In this document: in pieces, positions 22,301 to 30,700 of the stretch | Layout of the letters: each line of letters begins with the position of its first letter | How positions within the stretch are numbered: the first letter of the stretch is position 1 | NCBI GenBank assembly: GCA_008828725.1 | Contig: MEHQ01002289.1 | Span: 248,001 to 312,000 of the forward strand | DNA: 64,000 bases | DNA from: Saccharina japonica | Lineage: Eukaryota; Sar; Phaeophyceae; Laminariales; Laminariaceae | Direction: 5' to 3' | The notes under the pieces: generated by a model | Database searches by the model: none | What the model was told of the DNA's origin: nothing | Seen by the model: only the letters and a program-made list of their open reading frames with translations | Position numbers and translations under genes: made by a program

Positions 22301-24949
22301 TGTCTCGCTCCACCCCTGTGGCGGCTCGAGCTCGCCAGTGTTGTCCGTGCTGGTCGCTCTACGTACTGTATAGGGACCCCACTCCCTCTGTGGAGACAAA
22401 ACACTTGGAAAGCGAGTCAGATTTTCTTCACAGCAGGTCCCTGCACAGTGCAGTTTTAGTACAAGGGTTACGTCGGTTTTGTCGTCTATGCTTCATCCGC
22501 CGACTTTGGCTAAGAGTAGGTAGTCAGCGTTTCGCAATCTTGGCACTCTGATGGCTTTCTTAGGGTAGACCGCTCCGTGCGGTTGCAGACGCCGCCGCGG
22601 GCTTTCCGTGCAGTGTAAGCTTGACGTGCTGGCACTTTGCCCATCCTGGGCGAGTCGCGGAAGGGTGTGCCCGTCCTAAAAGGTGCAATGTATTGCCGTG
22701 ACCAACGATTGGCAGGTACACGCTCGCGAAAGAGGACAGCCAGGTCATCGTTCGAGGGAGGTCAGAAATGGTGAGCCGTCGAACAAGAGACCTCGCACAG
22801 GGAAGGATAGATGAGACTTGCGACACTTGAAGCACGGTGTAACTGGCTCCGCCGCCGCGCTGCAGTATCCAGTACGGCCGGACGCATCCCCGGTGCCCGT
22901 CAAACAGAAAACGCCTCGCCCCGTGATCAGCCCGCGACCGTCTAACCGTGCTTTCCGTTTTGCCCCCGTTACCTGAAAACTCCCATGGGGCGCGCAGCTG
23001 CGTATTATGCGGAAGGCGGGGGCCTCAATGGTCGTGCCTGGCCACGAAGGCGCGCCGTGGTTTTGCCCTGAAGGTACGTTGCTCCTTGTGGTGGAAGTAT
23101 ATCGCGGCTGTGAGTGCACTTTCGATATTTGATGCCATGGCGAGAGGCACTCCCACTATGTCTCGACCAAGCATTAGACGCAAACAAAGTTGGTGCCTGT
23201 CCGTCCCGCCGCTAAGGTTTGCGCAGCTCAGCGCCCCGCCGCCCGTTCGCCTGGAACGCTCGCATCGTGATAGCCTTCCTTTCGTGCACGGTCGTGAGGA
23301 TTTGGGTTTGGCTTGACGCGTGCGAATCCCCAGCCAGCCTCGGTGATAATTGCTGTGGTCTGACGCACACGGCCTTATCTCCTTGCCTGCGACGTGCTCC
23401 GTTCGCGGCGTGAGCAGATGGAAAAGAAGCCGACGAGCGGTTTGAGGAATATGTCCAAGAGATCAAGGCTCTCGGCACAACACCCAACGAGGTGCGAATG
23501 GCTTTGTTGTTTCCTCTGGTAGCTCGTACCATCCTTCTGAATGTTGATTTAGTGTCTTAAGCGGCCCGCGGCTTGGTGTCGTGCGGAAAACGTATCGACA
23601 GCCGGGGTGCTGGTATTTTTTATTTAACGGCCGGCTGTCTGCCTACTGTAGTTTGGCTTGCGTCGTGGATGATAGCACTGTCTTTTTTCACGCCGATCAC
23701 ACCCATAGGCTTGATAGAGGCATCTCCAGCGCCCGTCGCAGTCGCTACACATCGTTTCGCGCCCAGTCGTACTCGCAATTTCTGTAAATATCAGCCGTTC
23801 CGTGTGCCATCCGGTCTCGTGTTTTTTGTTTCATGTCCGCGTTCATGTTAGAGACGACATCGATCGCAAATGAGTTCCGCAATCCTCACGCCCTAAATCG
23901 CTGCAATTGCTCGTTTATTCGGCCTTGTCCAAATATGCTGACTCCGAATCCAGGCTGGCGTGTATTCGGCGCACCAAATGGGGTCTTGCCGACTGAGCGC
24001 AACGCCGGAAGGGGGACCGCTGCGCGAGACCGGCGAGGCTTGGGAATGCGACGGGCTGTTCGTGGCGGACGCTTCAGTTCTCCCCACCTCGCTCGGGATT
24101 AACCCCATGATCACTGTGGAAGCTGTGGCGTTCATGGTCGCCGAGCAGGTGCTTAGTTTCCTCGAGTGCCCCCTCCTATTCCTGTTTGAGCGTAATGTGT
24201 TTGTTTTCGCTGCACGAGGAAGGTTTCGTCCCGTTCTTGCGAGCTGCGCCCTCACTACTGTTAATTATGGGCGGCACGCTCTCTTGTACCGGCACGCGGG
24301 GTGTCACCACATGGTTTGCCGCCTTGCTATATACGAGTACGCTTCTGGCCTCAGCGCTTGCATTTTTTTGTCAAGGGTACAGCGATTTACCTTTGCGCGG
24401 GGTTAGAGTTTGGGTTGAGGGGTGTTGCCTTGCGTGCCAAGCTTGCCTCCTCCGGCCCCGTCCGCATGGTGTCCGTCGATCCCCGCACTTGCAAAACAAG
24501 CACGTCGTTATGAAAAAGTTCGAAAAAATGAACTCCTCCCTGCCCTTGCGCCGCCGACCAACCCACGCCCTCCTGCCTCTTTGCAGGTGGCCACAAGACT
24601 CGGCAAAAAGTCAGATGCTGCGCCCAAGTACGCCGACGCCCCCTCCCCCTTGAAGCGTAGGATTTCGAATTTAGGCAAGGCGGTAGCATCCGCGATATCG
24701 CGCGATGCCGGCGCCTTATCGGAAAACGAGACGACGCCTGGCCGCGCAGAGCCCGTCGGCGGAGGACAGCGAGGAAATGGTGACGCCTCCCAAGGCCCAC
24801 GCACGACGAGCAAGGGTGGGGCACCGTTGTCGATCGGGCGCTTCACCGTTGGCGTGGCCGGAATTAACCCGCGCTCTCCCATGCAAAGACGCCAAACCAT
24901 GAGCGACGACAATGATTTTGGCGTGCAATTGGATGACCTCTCCTGGTAG
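1785..24949 (+). CDS. long-chain fatty alcohol oxidase (GMC family), about 20 exons
   Basis: FAD enzyme that oxidises long-chain alcohols to aldehydes with oxygen, giving H2O2; usually membrane-bound. Exons, with phases agreeing throughout: 1785-2309, 12111-12330, 13157-13314, 14099-14317, 15180-15554, 16021-16121, 16330-16429, 17190-17324, 18559-18618, 19043-19117, 19339-19581, 19668-19721, 19880-20021, 20341-20425, 21925-22035, 22716-22770, 22998-23073, 23418-23491, 23954-24148, 24587-24949. Landmarks: WLGERELKVLEAFGDTLLPG (exon 1), the FAD motif VVVGSGAGGG (exon 5), SCVGGGTTVNW (exon 6), CVDCGSCMHGC (exon 8), SGGAIHTPAILLRSG (exon 11), SAHQMGSCR with the likely catalytic His, and the GMC C-terminal block VADASVLPTSLGINPMI (exon 19). 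Exon 1 has a hydrophobic stretch ending ATAILYIAFLRHS. The model gives about 1120 residues, longer than plant FAO (about 750), through an N-terminal extension, an insertion after GGVFPEDYRDG and a Ser/Pro-rich tail. Exons 11-13 have uncertain edges, and the start could instead be 1923. Confidence 0.88.
2494..3413 (+). repeat. R1 repeat family, copy 1
   Basis: This is the first of three copies of a long interspersed repeat (others at 6391-7640 and 55033-56450). All begin with 'acaagggctccgct' followed by a GC-rich inverted motif (gcgggcggc...gccgcccgc). They share later blocks including 'ctggcgacttgataatgcc', 'gattcatggtgcaatgca', 'tccaggacaacaaagct' and 'gaaagcacagcaaca'. This copy ends near 3413 and lacks the last third seen in the other two. 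It sits in intron 1 of the alcohol oxidase gene. No transposase or reverse transcriptase frame was seen. Confidence 0.7.
2885..3040 (+). repeat. shared 'aagaaacnagaaat...tttctta' repeat segment, copy 1
   Basis: A segment inside R1 copy 1 with several variants of 'ctttcttatt' and 'ggctttctta'. It resembles 60055-60165, where 'aagaaacaggaaatctgg' and 'ggatttcttatttt' occur in the same order. It looks like a small element, shared by the two loci, that lies within or next to other repeats. Confidence 0.4.
3677..4659 (+). repeat. ATCA tetranucleotide satellite, about 1 kb
   Basis: Nearly continuous CAAT/ATCA repeats (caatcaatcaat...) interrupted by cgatc, accaat and caaaa variants. The block near 4055-4210 is a higher-order repeat of about 30 bp with unit 'tcgaccaaaatcaatcaata', present about five times. 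The Asn-Gln-Ser-Ile-rich open frames across it are a by-product of a four-base repeat, not genes. Confidence 0.95.
4750..4880 (+). repeat. TTGACGTGTCAA array
   Basis: About six or seven imperfect units of roughly 20-22 bp, each with the near-palindrome ttgacgtgtcaa followed by a spacer such as 'gaacgtgca'. It lies between the ATCA satellite and the orphan kinase exon. The core resembles a bZIP/ACGT-type binding palindrome, but no function can be assigned. Confidence 0.8.
4972..5170 (-). CDS. orphan terminal exon of a cyclin-dependent kinase
   Basis: The reading frame from a good acceptor (ttatatggttacag, exon starting at 5170) to a TGA at 4972-4974 gives 65 residues. They contain MEEGGAELLRQMLIYEPNSR followed by ITCAQALQHPYF. 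This is kinase subdomain XI and the C-terminal tail as in CDK1/CDK2/CDKA, including the Arg-Ile of 'sRIt'. The exon lies antisense within intron 1 of the alcohol oxidase gene. I found no other kinase exons on the minus strand up to 12 kb, so it could be the end of a gene broken up by assembly, a captured exon, or a duplicated fragment. The frame is intact and the splice acceptor is preserved. Family assignment is confident; status as a working gene is not. Confidence 0.65.
5223..5330 (+). repeat. degenerate fragment of the G1 repeat family
   Basis: Contains G runs and 'ggtgtactgcatgtcgtgca', followed by 'gtcatttgaccattgacc' and 'cgcatcc'. The same words in the same order open the better-preserved copies at 12362 and 20633, so this is a decayed 5' end of that family. 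It lies just upstream, in the antisense direction, of the orphan kinase exon. Confidence 0.5.
5682..5758 (+). mobile_element. TTAA-flanked MITE (piggyBac-like ends), copy 1
   Basis: TTAA at 5682-5685 is followed by CCCCTTTAGGAGACAAATGG, and the element ends ACTAAAAGGG with TTGA at 5755-5758. It contains the shared core 'tggaattaga'. The 5' TTAA-CCC and 3' GGG-TTAA arrangement is that of piggyBac-superfamily elements. The 3' duplication is one base off TTAA. At about 70 bp it is non-autonomous. Confidence 0.5.
5940..5940. other. ambiguous base (N), possible assembly join
   Basis: A single N follows a short direct repeat of 'gattgcgtactt'. Isolated Ns of this sort often mark a join or a low-quality consensus base. 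Confidence 0.9.
6391..7640 (+). repeat. R1 repeat family, copy 2
   Basis: Begins with 'tacaagggctccgct' like copies 1 and 3, and continues through the shared blocks to 'gctccccgcccacccgcg' near 7049 and 'ccacgcctagccacgaaaaa' near 7376. An A-rich stretch (about 6885-7045) not found in copy 3 interrupts it. From 7353 onward it forms the left arm of the large palindrome. The similarity to copy 3 runs into this arm, so the left arm is the native orientation and the right arm is the inverted duplicate. Confidence 0.7.
7353..9586. repeat. 2.23 kb perfect palindrome
   Basis: The left arm 7353-8469 and right arm 8470-9586 are reverse complements about the centre at 8469/8470 (positions sum to 16939). 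At every place compared the match was base for base. The centre is 'gtgcggttaaccgcac'. The right arm ends exactly at the single N at 9587. All open frames in one arm are repeated in mirror image in the other. A spacerless perfect palindrome ending at an N suggests a fold-back read or inverted contig join, although a very recent hairpin duplication is possible. Confidence 0.95.
9587..9587. other. ambiguous base (N) at the palindrome edge
   Basis: The single N separates the right arm of the palindrome from a block of AACCGCACCG repeats. Those repeats resemble the palindrome centre, as would be expected if an assembler joined two copies there. Confidence 0.9.
9588..9765 (+). repeat. irregular AACCGCACCG repeats
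   Basis: About eight copies of 'aaccgcaccg' or 'accgaaccgcaccgta' are separated by short unique stretches. The block ends with 'cggttaaccgtaaagaaccc'. The same words occur at the palindrome centre (8440-8525), including 'taaagaaccctgg'. Confidence 0.8.
10526..10805. repeat. cluster of the palindrome CGACACCGGTGTCG
   Basis: The perfect 14-base palindrome cgacaccggtgtcg occurs three times within about 280 bp (near 10530, 10765 and 10787). Half-site variants 'gtgtcgtgtata' and 'ggtgtcgtatac' lie between. It lies in intron 1 of the alcohol oxidase gene. Repeated perfect palindromes of this size resemble binding sites for a dimeric protein or the ends of small inverted elements. Confidence 0.7.
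12362..12893 (+). mobile_element. G1 repeat family, copy A
   Basis: A dispersed element of about 530 bp starting 'ggggacggggtgtact' and ending '...caacccaacctataaata' plus a run of G. A near-identical arrangement occurs at 20633-21176, and the reverse complement at 13546-13997. Shared inner blocks are 'ccatagaccctcgcatcc', 'aggcagacattgct', 'catatgga(c/t)gacagcttc' and 'accctggttgtctagctc'. It carries no transposase frame and is non-autonomous or of unknown class. It follows exon 2 of the alcohol oxidase gene by about 30 bp. Confidence 0.7.
13546..13997 (-). mobile_element. G1 repeat family, copy C (inverted)
   Basis: Reverse-complement copy of the G1 family in intron 3 of the alcohol oxidase gene. 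Read on the minus strand it starts next to the C run at about 13988 (G run on the minus strand) and ends near the tata-rich 'aatatatatacgatagg' at about 13550. Copies A and C face each other across exon 3, so the transcript of this part could fold. Confidence 0.65.
16447..16620 (+). repeat. GAAACC/GAAATC hexanucleotide repeat
   Basis: About 27 units of gaaacc and gaaatc with a few changes, directly downstream of the donor of exon 7 of the alcohol oxidase gene. It is open in several frames (Glu-Thr and Ser-Val repeats), but the predicted splice donor precedes it, so it is intronic. Confidence 0.9.
17424..17630. mobile_element. hairpin (fold-back) element
   Basis: The left arm 'gcgcgccgctttttac...ttgacgtgtcgg' (17424-17470) is matched in reverse complement by 'ccgacacgtcagacacccgg...gaagcggcgcgcatgg' (17578-17630). 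An inner pair 'acgtgtcggcaatcccgaca' and 'ctcgggattgccgacatgtc' is also inverted. The whole is about 205 bp with two nested stems, typical of a fold-back MITE. It lies in intron 8 of the alcohol oxidase gene. Confidence 0.7.
19775..19858 (-). repeat. degenerate G1-family fragment, tandem
   Basis: The words 'gactatggccatggatgac' and 'aactatggtcatgcatgaca', each followed by a run 'tacacccc', are reverse-complement versions of the start of the G1 family (ggtgtact...catggccgtagtc). Two decayed starts lie side by side in the intron before exon 13 of the alcohol oxidase gene. Confidence 0.4.
20633..21176 (+). mobile_element. G1 repeat family, copy B
   Basis: The best full-length copy together with copy A. 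It starts with a G run and 'gtgtactcatgtcgtgcacg', and ends 'ccaacctataaatata' followed by a 14-base G run. It lies in intron 14 of the alcohol oxidase gene in the same orientation as copy A. Copies A and B differ by scattered substitutions and small indels, including an A-rich tract near 21043-21062. Confidence 0.7.
21680..21897 (+). repeat. two-copy tandem duplication in intron 14
   Basis: The block 'cttgtcctgctcatctgcc...cgcagaatgtgcgcttcc' at about 21680-21768 recurs at about 21797-21897 as 'tctgtcctgctcatctacgc...cgcagaatgttcacttcc'. The copies are roughly 85% alike, so the duplication is not very recent. Confidence 0.7.
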
Positions 24950-27675
24950 TCAGTTGCCCGATCAGAAAGATCGAGAGTGTAGGGTCTGTTTTTAAACGCA
25001 GCGCACAGGTCGTGTGTGCGACAAATGCGGAGGGGTAATATGTTTATATCAGAAGCAAAAAATGGCGTTGCGCGCAACGGGTGTTCATCGCGTGCACCGG
25101 TTGTCAACTCCAGGGGGGGGGAGGGGTCAGTGAAAACGTCTTGTGACGGGGGTGGCCTGCTGGCACCTCCGTCGAGTGGGGTCCGAAAAGGTTAGACCAG
25201 TAGATCGTGAGTAGAGCACCACGAGAAGCAAATCCCGGTAACGGGGCTTTCAGAGGCGAGTGCATTTACCGAGCGCTGCTTTACGGGTGGGTGTAGAACG
25301 CGAGAGGCCGCTACGAAGGGTGTGAAATCGGTGTTTCGTCTGGGAGTAGTGTGGCGCCAGTCAGTAGCTGCTGCAATGTTGCCGGTCAGAAAGTTTGATT
25401 CTGTAGGCAGCTAGATGTACGGATTACAGGGAAGCAGGGTTGTTAGAACTTCGTCTCGAGCTGCCGGTCGGTGTTTCTTGCTTGGAATCGATGCAGAATG
25501 TCGCCCAACCCGCCACTGCGGTGCCTGGTTGCTACGCGCGCGACCATGCGCAAGCGGTAAAATAGCCTAGACGTAGGTTGTCTGAACGTGCCGATTCTGC
25601 TAGCAGCAGATGGTACGCGGGTGGTCTACGTATCGAATTTCTCGAGTTCGGAGCTATAGCTTCGGTATAGTCTAGCTACCAATAGAGTCCTGCGAGAGAG
25701 AGAAGAGAAAGGGATTTCGAGCACCGTCTCTCGTGTAAGCCAGATTGAAAATCCCCACGCACGAAATCCCTCTCCACGTACGTACGTGTTATTTATTCAT
25801 TTGTGTCGTAGATAGGCAAGAGAACCGCGCGCGAGAGGCAAACAGGCAGCCACCCGATGTTTTGTTGCTGTGCAAGTATGGAGTCTATGGTAGCTGTCCA
25901 CCTGCATTGCACATGAGGGATATATGTATGTAGCTCGATGTTTCTGCTGGGGAATGGCATCTGTTGCCCCAGATCGGCCGATCCAGTAATAACCCGAGTG
26001 CCTACTGATTCCGAAGAAAAATAAATGTTGCTTAGAATAATAAGCCGTGAATGTGAAGTAGTAATGCTTCCGTATTCGTCGTGCAACACCACCGCCAGTA
26101 GCGAGAGCGGGAGAGCTACAGTAGGGCTATTAATAGTTAGTTGTACCTCAGCACACCAGAAGGCTCGGCTACAACCGTTTTTTTTTCAATCAAAAGGGGT
26201 AAAACGATGGCGGCGCCCGCGTATATAATTAGAGAGGTACATGCAAGATTCTGGGGGTCGTCCGATATCGGCGTCGGGTGGGGACTTCGAGTAAAACAAA
26301 GAGAAGCTTGCTTGCTTTGGATTTGTTAAATTAACGAATTAACGAGAACAGGACCACATTTCTTTGTGCGAACGAATGAGAGGTCTCGGTCTTTTTCCTC
26401 CGCGCCCCTGTCGCTCGCGGCCAGCAGTTCGAAAATACTTCGGAAAAAAAAAAGATGGCAAGTGCATTGCATTAAGCGGCACGCTTCGCAAAACTATTTT
26501 CGGCATGGAACTTCGCAAACATTTTGGGCGTGGAGGTCAGTTGTCGGTGGGTGTCCGAAACGCTTGTCGAGGACCGGGGCGCGTGAATGGTCGCTTCTCC
26601 CGACCCTCCTTCGCCCTGCGGCAACGCCTCCGCCAAGTGAGATCGGGTGTTTGTTTGCCCAGCGGTTTGTTGGCGAAGATTATCACGCAAGTAAAGAAGC
26701 CACGCACTGGAACAGAGAGATGGCTGTTCCGCACAACAAAAGAAACATATCGCAAACCGTCGCCTACCGCATATACCGGTATGCATGCAGCGATCGCGCT
26801 TGATTCGACCACTAGGGCCGCTGAATAAAATGGCCACCCACCGGCAGCAAGTGCTACCGTGGCCGCTCGGTCCTCACCACCCGGCGGAAGGCGTTGCCGC
26901 TTCAGCAAAAAGAAAAAACTGAATTAAACACAAAACGTTCCATATTACAAAAACCTCTCGGGTTTCCTATTCGACGATGACTTTTCTATCTTCAACGTCC
27001 TTAAAGGCCCCGCGCCGGGGGAACCTGAAAATAAAAAACCATCTAAGGCTCGGCCAACGACTCCTGAGGCGGGGGGGTCGGGCAGGCGCTGCTTTCCTGC
27101 CTCCAAGAAAACCAACGAACGAAAGTCCCGAGCTGCTACTGCTGTATCCTCTACTACGGTAATGCTACACGGAAAAAAAAACAAAGTGGAAAATGGCTTT
27201 TTTTGCCCATTCGGCACTCAAATCGGCTCGCGCGCATCCTTCGCCTCGAGCATCCTGCTCCAACACAGGGGGTTAAAATTGGGGGTTTACATGAGGCTCC
27301 AGCCGCTCGCACGCGGCGCTTGCCGAACCTACGATGGCGTAAATGCCCGATTTGCACTGCGCCGCCCCCCCTTCCGATCTAGATGGTCTATATATCATAT
27401 AAAATAAGGGCGCGACGTGTCTTTCACCCCTCGCCTTAAATACGCTCGTTGCGGCACCTAAGCCAGCGCCGACGAGCCTGTATCGATCAGACTAGCATCG
27501 GCGTTGCGTGCCACAGCAGCATTGCACATCTGCTAACTGTGCTTCTACAGGAAATGGTGTTCCGTTCGGGCTGTGCGCCAAGAAAAACAGACAACTAAAG
27601 GGCTGCCCTTGGGTTTGACTGTCTCCTTGACTGTCGCCTCGCCGCCCGGTCGAGGCTTCTTCTCGTACGCACGAC
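24950..27675. other. intergenic region without a supported gene
   Basis: This follows the stop of the alcohol oxidase gene. Open frames exist on both strands (for example 26364-26828 plus and 26472-26908 minus), but they overlap each other, show no recognisable domain and have no clear splice context. I therefore do not call a gene. No polyadenylation signal or terminator could be assigned with confidence. Confidence 0.4.
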
Positions 27676-27676
27676 T

Positions 27677-27712
<36 letters not shown>
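27676..27712. repeat. CCG trinucleotide run
   Basis: About twelve tandem CCG (GGC on the minus strand). It lies about 50 bp beyond the stop codon of the minus-strand gene ending at 27764, so it probably falls in its 3' untranslated region. Confidence 0.9.
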
Positions 27713-27713
<1 letters not shown>

Positions 27714-27763
27714 TCGCCTACCGACCATGCCCGCACCGGGTCGTTGATTCAGTCGGACTTGAA

Positions 27764-30700
27764 TCACGCCGACACAGACTTCTTCGAGATCCGCTTCTCC
27801 TTGTGCGACATCGTGTCCCCCCCTTTGCAGATGTCTTCCCGGACGTGGAGATTCTCGCCCTCGTCGCACACTCGAAACTCGCGCTTCATAGAAATACCCT
27901 GCGCGGAGATACAAATAGCAGGGTGGTAGGTAATCGGTGTCAACGAGAATCGAGCCAACCGCCGGTACCAATCGCCCTGCCCGCAGGTCGCTGGGTGGTG
28001 CCCTTAAAAGTGTACCACGAGTCGCACAGTGGTGGAGGCTCAAAAACAACGTGGTGCATGGTTTAGGGGGGAAACGAGTAATTTTGTTTGCAAGGAGACA
28101 AAATCAAACGGGGTCCGGTGCCGCATACGTAGTACATGGTCGACATAGCGAGGTGGTAACGGTGGTAAAAAGGAACCGCGATCCGCTTAACTCAACCATC
28201 GCGCGAGGTGCGTGTACGCACGCACGCGCTGCCGAAGTTGGGCAAAGTTCACGCGCAGCAAGGTCGAGGAACCGCCACAGTCGAGGCAACCCACGAGTGT
28301 AGCGGACGGGCGAGGAGCGTCGACTTGACACGGGAAGAACGAGCACCATTGGCGCGGGCGGGGGGGGGGGACTCACCAATTCGCAAGACTCCTCGGATAT
28401 AGTCTTCATCAGGATGTGGCCGTGTGAATCACCAGACTCTGGGGCGGGCGGGCAGTTGAGCATCACTCTGGTCGGCAAAATAACGCACGCCGCGCGCCAC
28501 AGAGGGAAGAAGGGGGGGGAGGGGAGGGTTCAGTATAGCCGAAACAAGAATCGCTAAGCCTTAGGGGTCAATCAGAAAGTGCCACTCCCGCCTCTCCGAG
28601 GGAGAAATTGCCCCGCGCTCTCTGCCATTGGCGACAAGCACTACGGCAGCAGCTCTGGCGTTATGCAGACACGTTCGCTCAACAACTATCATAGGCGTCG
28701 AAGCTCTTTCATGACTGCGAAAAAAAACCAGCGCTTCGAAAACCCTACCGCCGCCATGGAGTCGAAACGCTACCGCTGTCAGTCTTGTCTACTGCCGCTC
28801 CAAATATCACGGCTTCAGAAGGGGCCATTTTGACAATTCCACCCCACTTACCGATGATTATCGATGCTCAGGCGACCCTCGTGCCGCGGCTGCCCCACCC
28901 CATGCACCTCCTTCACAACCTGCCAGTGCCGAGACACACCCAAACAGAAAAACATCACTCGAAAGTTAAAGGCCAGAACATCATTTGAAAGGGATGACAT
29001 CTATGCCACGATCTAAGCGCTTCTCGGGCCAAGACGTTAGTTCAAAATTATGGCATATTTGCCACGTTCTAAGCGCTCCTCGTGCGGTAAAAGGGGTGGA
29101 TGGATATGCGTGGCAAAAATGGCGCGCTGACAGGCACAGGTGTGCAGTTATAGATACTGTAGCTCCGCGCGCGTGACTGCGCAGATGTTTCCGCGGAAAA
29201 GTATTTCAGCTGTAGTTCACTTAAAAAAACGTGCTTCAAATTACTATTGAACATATCAACGAACAGCTCGACACATGTCAACAGCTACCAGGAGAAACAT
29301 GATATCAATGGCATAAAAACAAACAAAATCCGCTTCTTGGTGGTTTGGTTCTGATCACGTGCGGCATGACGACGACGACACAGGCGTGCCACTTATCACT
29401 ATTAACTATAATATGAATAGCGCGGTAGGACGCGTGCTTTGGTATATCTGTTAAGTATTACAGGGGACCATACGTAGTGAATAGGACCAAATATTGTTAA
29501 AAACGGGCGAATACAATAAAATATGAAGCATAAAAAGGGGTGGATGGATATGCGTGGCAGAAATGGCGCGCTGACAGGCACAGGTGTGCAGTTATAGATA
29601 CTGTAGCTCCGCGCGTGACTGCGCAGATGTTTCCGTGGAAAAGTATTTCGGCTGTAGTTCACCTAAAAAAACGTGCTTCAAACTACTATTGAACATATCA
29701 ACGAACAGCTCGACACATGTCAACAGCTGCCAGGAGAAACATGATAATCAATGGCATAAAAACAAACAAAATCCGCTTTTTGGTGGTTTGGTTCTGATCA
29801 CGTGCGGCATGACGACGACACAGGCGTGCCACTTATCACTATTAACTATAATATGAATAGCGCGGTAGGACGCGTGCTTTGGTATATCTGGTAAGTATTA
29901 CAGGGGACCATACGTAGTGAATAGGACCAAATATTGTTATTAACCCCTTGAGAACTGGTCCCACGTATTTGGGGACAAGTTACTTGGAATTAGAATGGGA
30001 TATTTTTTTCAGTTCTGAATGGGTTAATAGTAAAAACGGGCGAATACAATAAAGTATGAAGCATAAACAGCATGAACATGCGCAACGTACATACAACCAA
30101 CACATCGTCGGAAGGGCTAAAACAAAATAGAGAGCCGCGTACGCGAACTGAACTGAACGTTATTCCGCCGCTCGCGTTATTTTGTTGGCCTCGCTTACGA
30201 CCTACACATAAAAGTATGACATAAGCATAGTGTTATATATAAACCTGCATGGAACATGTAGAGCCAGCTTGAGAAAACAGAGACCGAACATTATACGAGA
30301 TACGAGGCGCCTTCAAAGAAACAATAAGAATATGATCAACGACGTCAGTGCACCCAGTGCCCGTCCTGACTATGTATCCTATTGAAATAGAGAGATTCAA
30401 AGTATGCGGTCACAGACTGTCGTATAATAGTTGACCCCTGGATACAGGGAGTGCGCACAACTCTACCCCCTACGTTCATCGTACCACGTACCACTCTGTA
30501 CCAAAATGTAAGGATCGATTGTAGCTTGAAAAATTAAGGATCGATTGTACGCAGTGGTATGTAACACTGCTGCTGTGTCAGGCAGATGGTTTCGTTTATA
30601 GTTGGAAAGCCAGCTGCTTCCTCTTTGACGAGTGGCCGATCGTGTCTCAAGCGCGCGGTAAGCAGGTACCAGGTACAGGGTATATTACCGGGTACAGATC

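Noticed and set aside
26364-26908. Overlapping open frames of 120-155 residues on both strands
   Set aside because: No domain, no splice context and mutual overlap; composition does not favour any one frame.
27930-28066. Plus-strand frame ending GGSKTTWCMV after a possible acceptor at 27986
   Set aside because: It lies across intron 3 of the better-supported minus-strand gene and has no partner exon upstream on the plus strand.
29088-30068. The two 445-bp direct repeats taken as long terminal repeats
   Set aside because: They are directly adjacent with nothing between them and lack TG...CA ends and a primer-binding site, so this is a plain tandem duplication.
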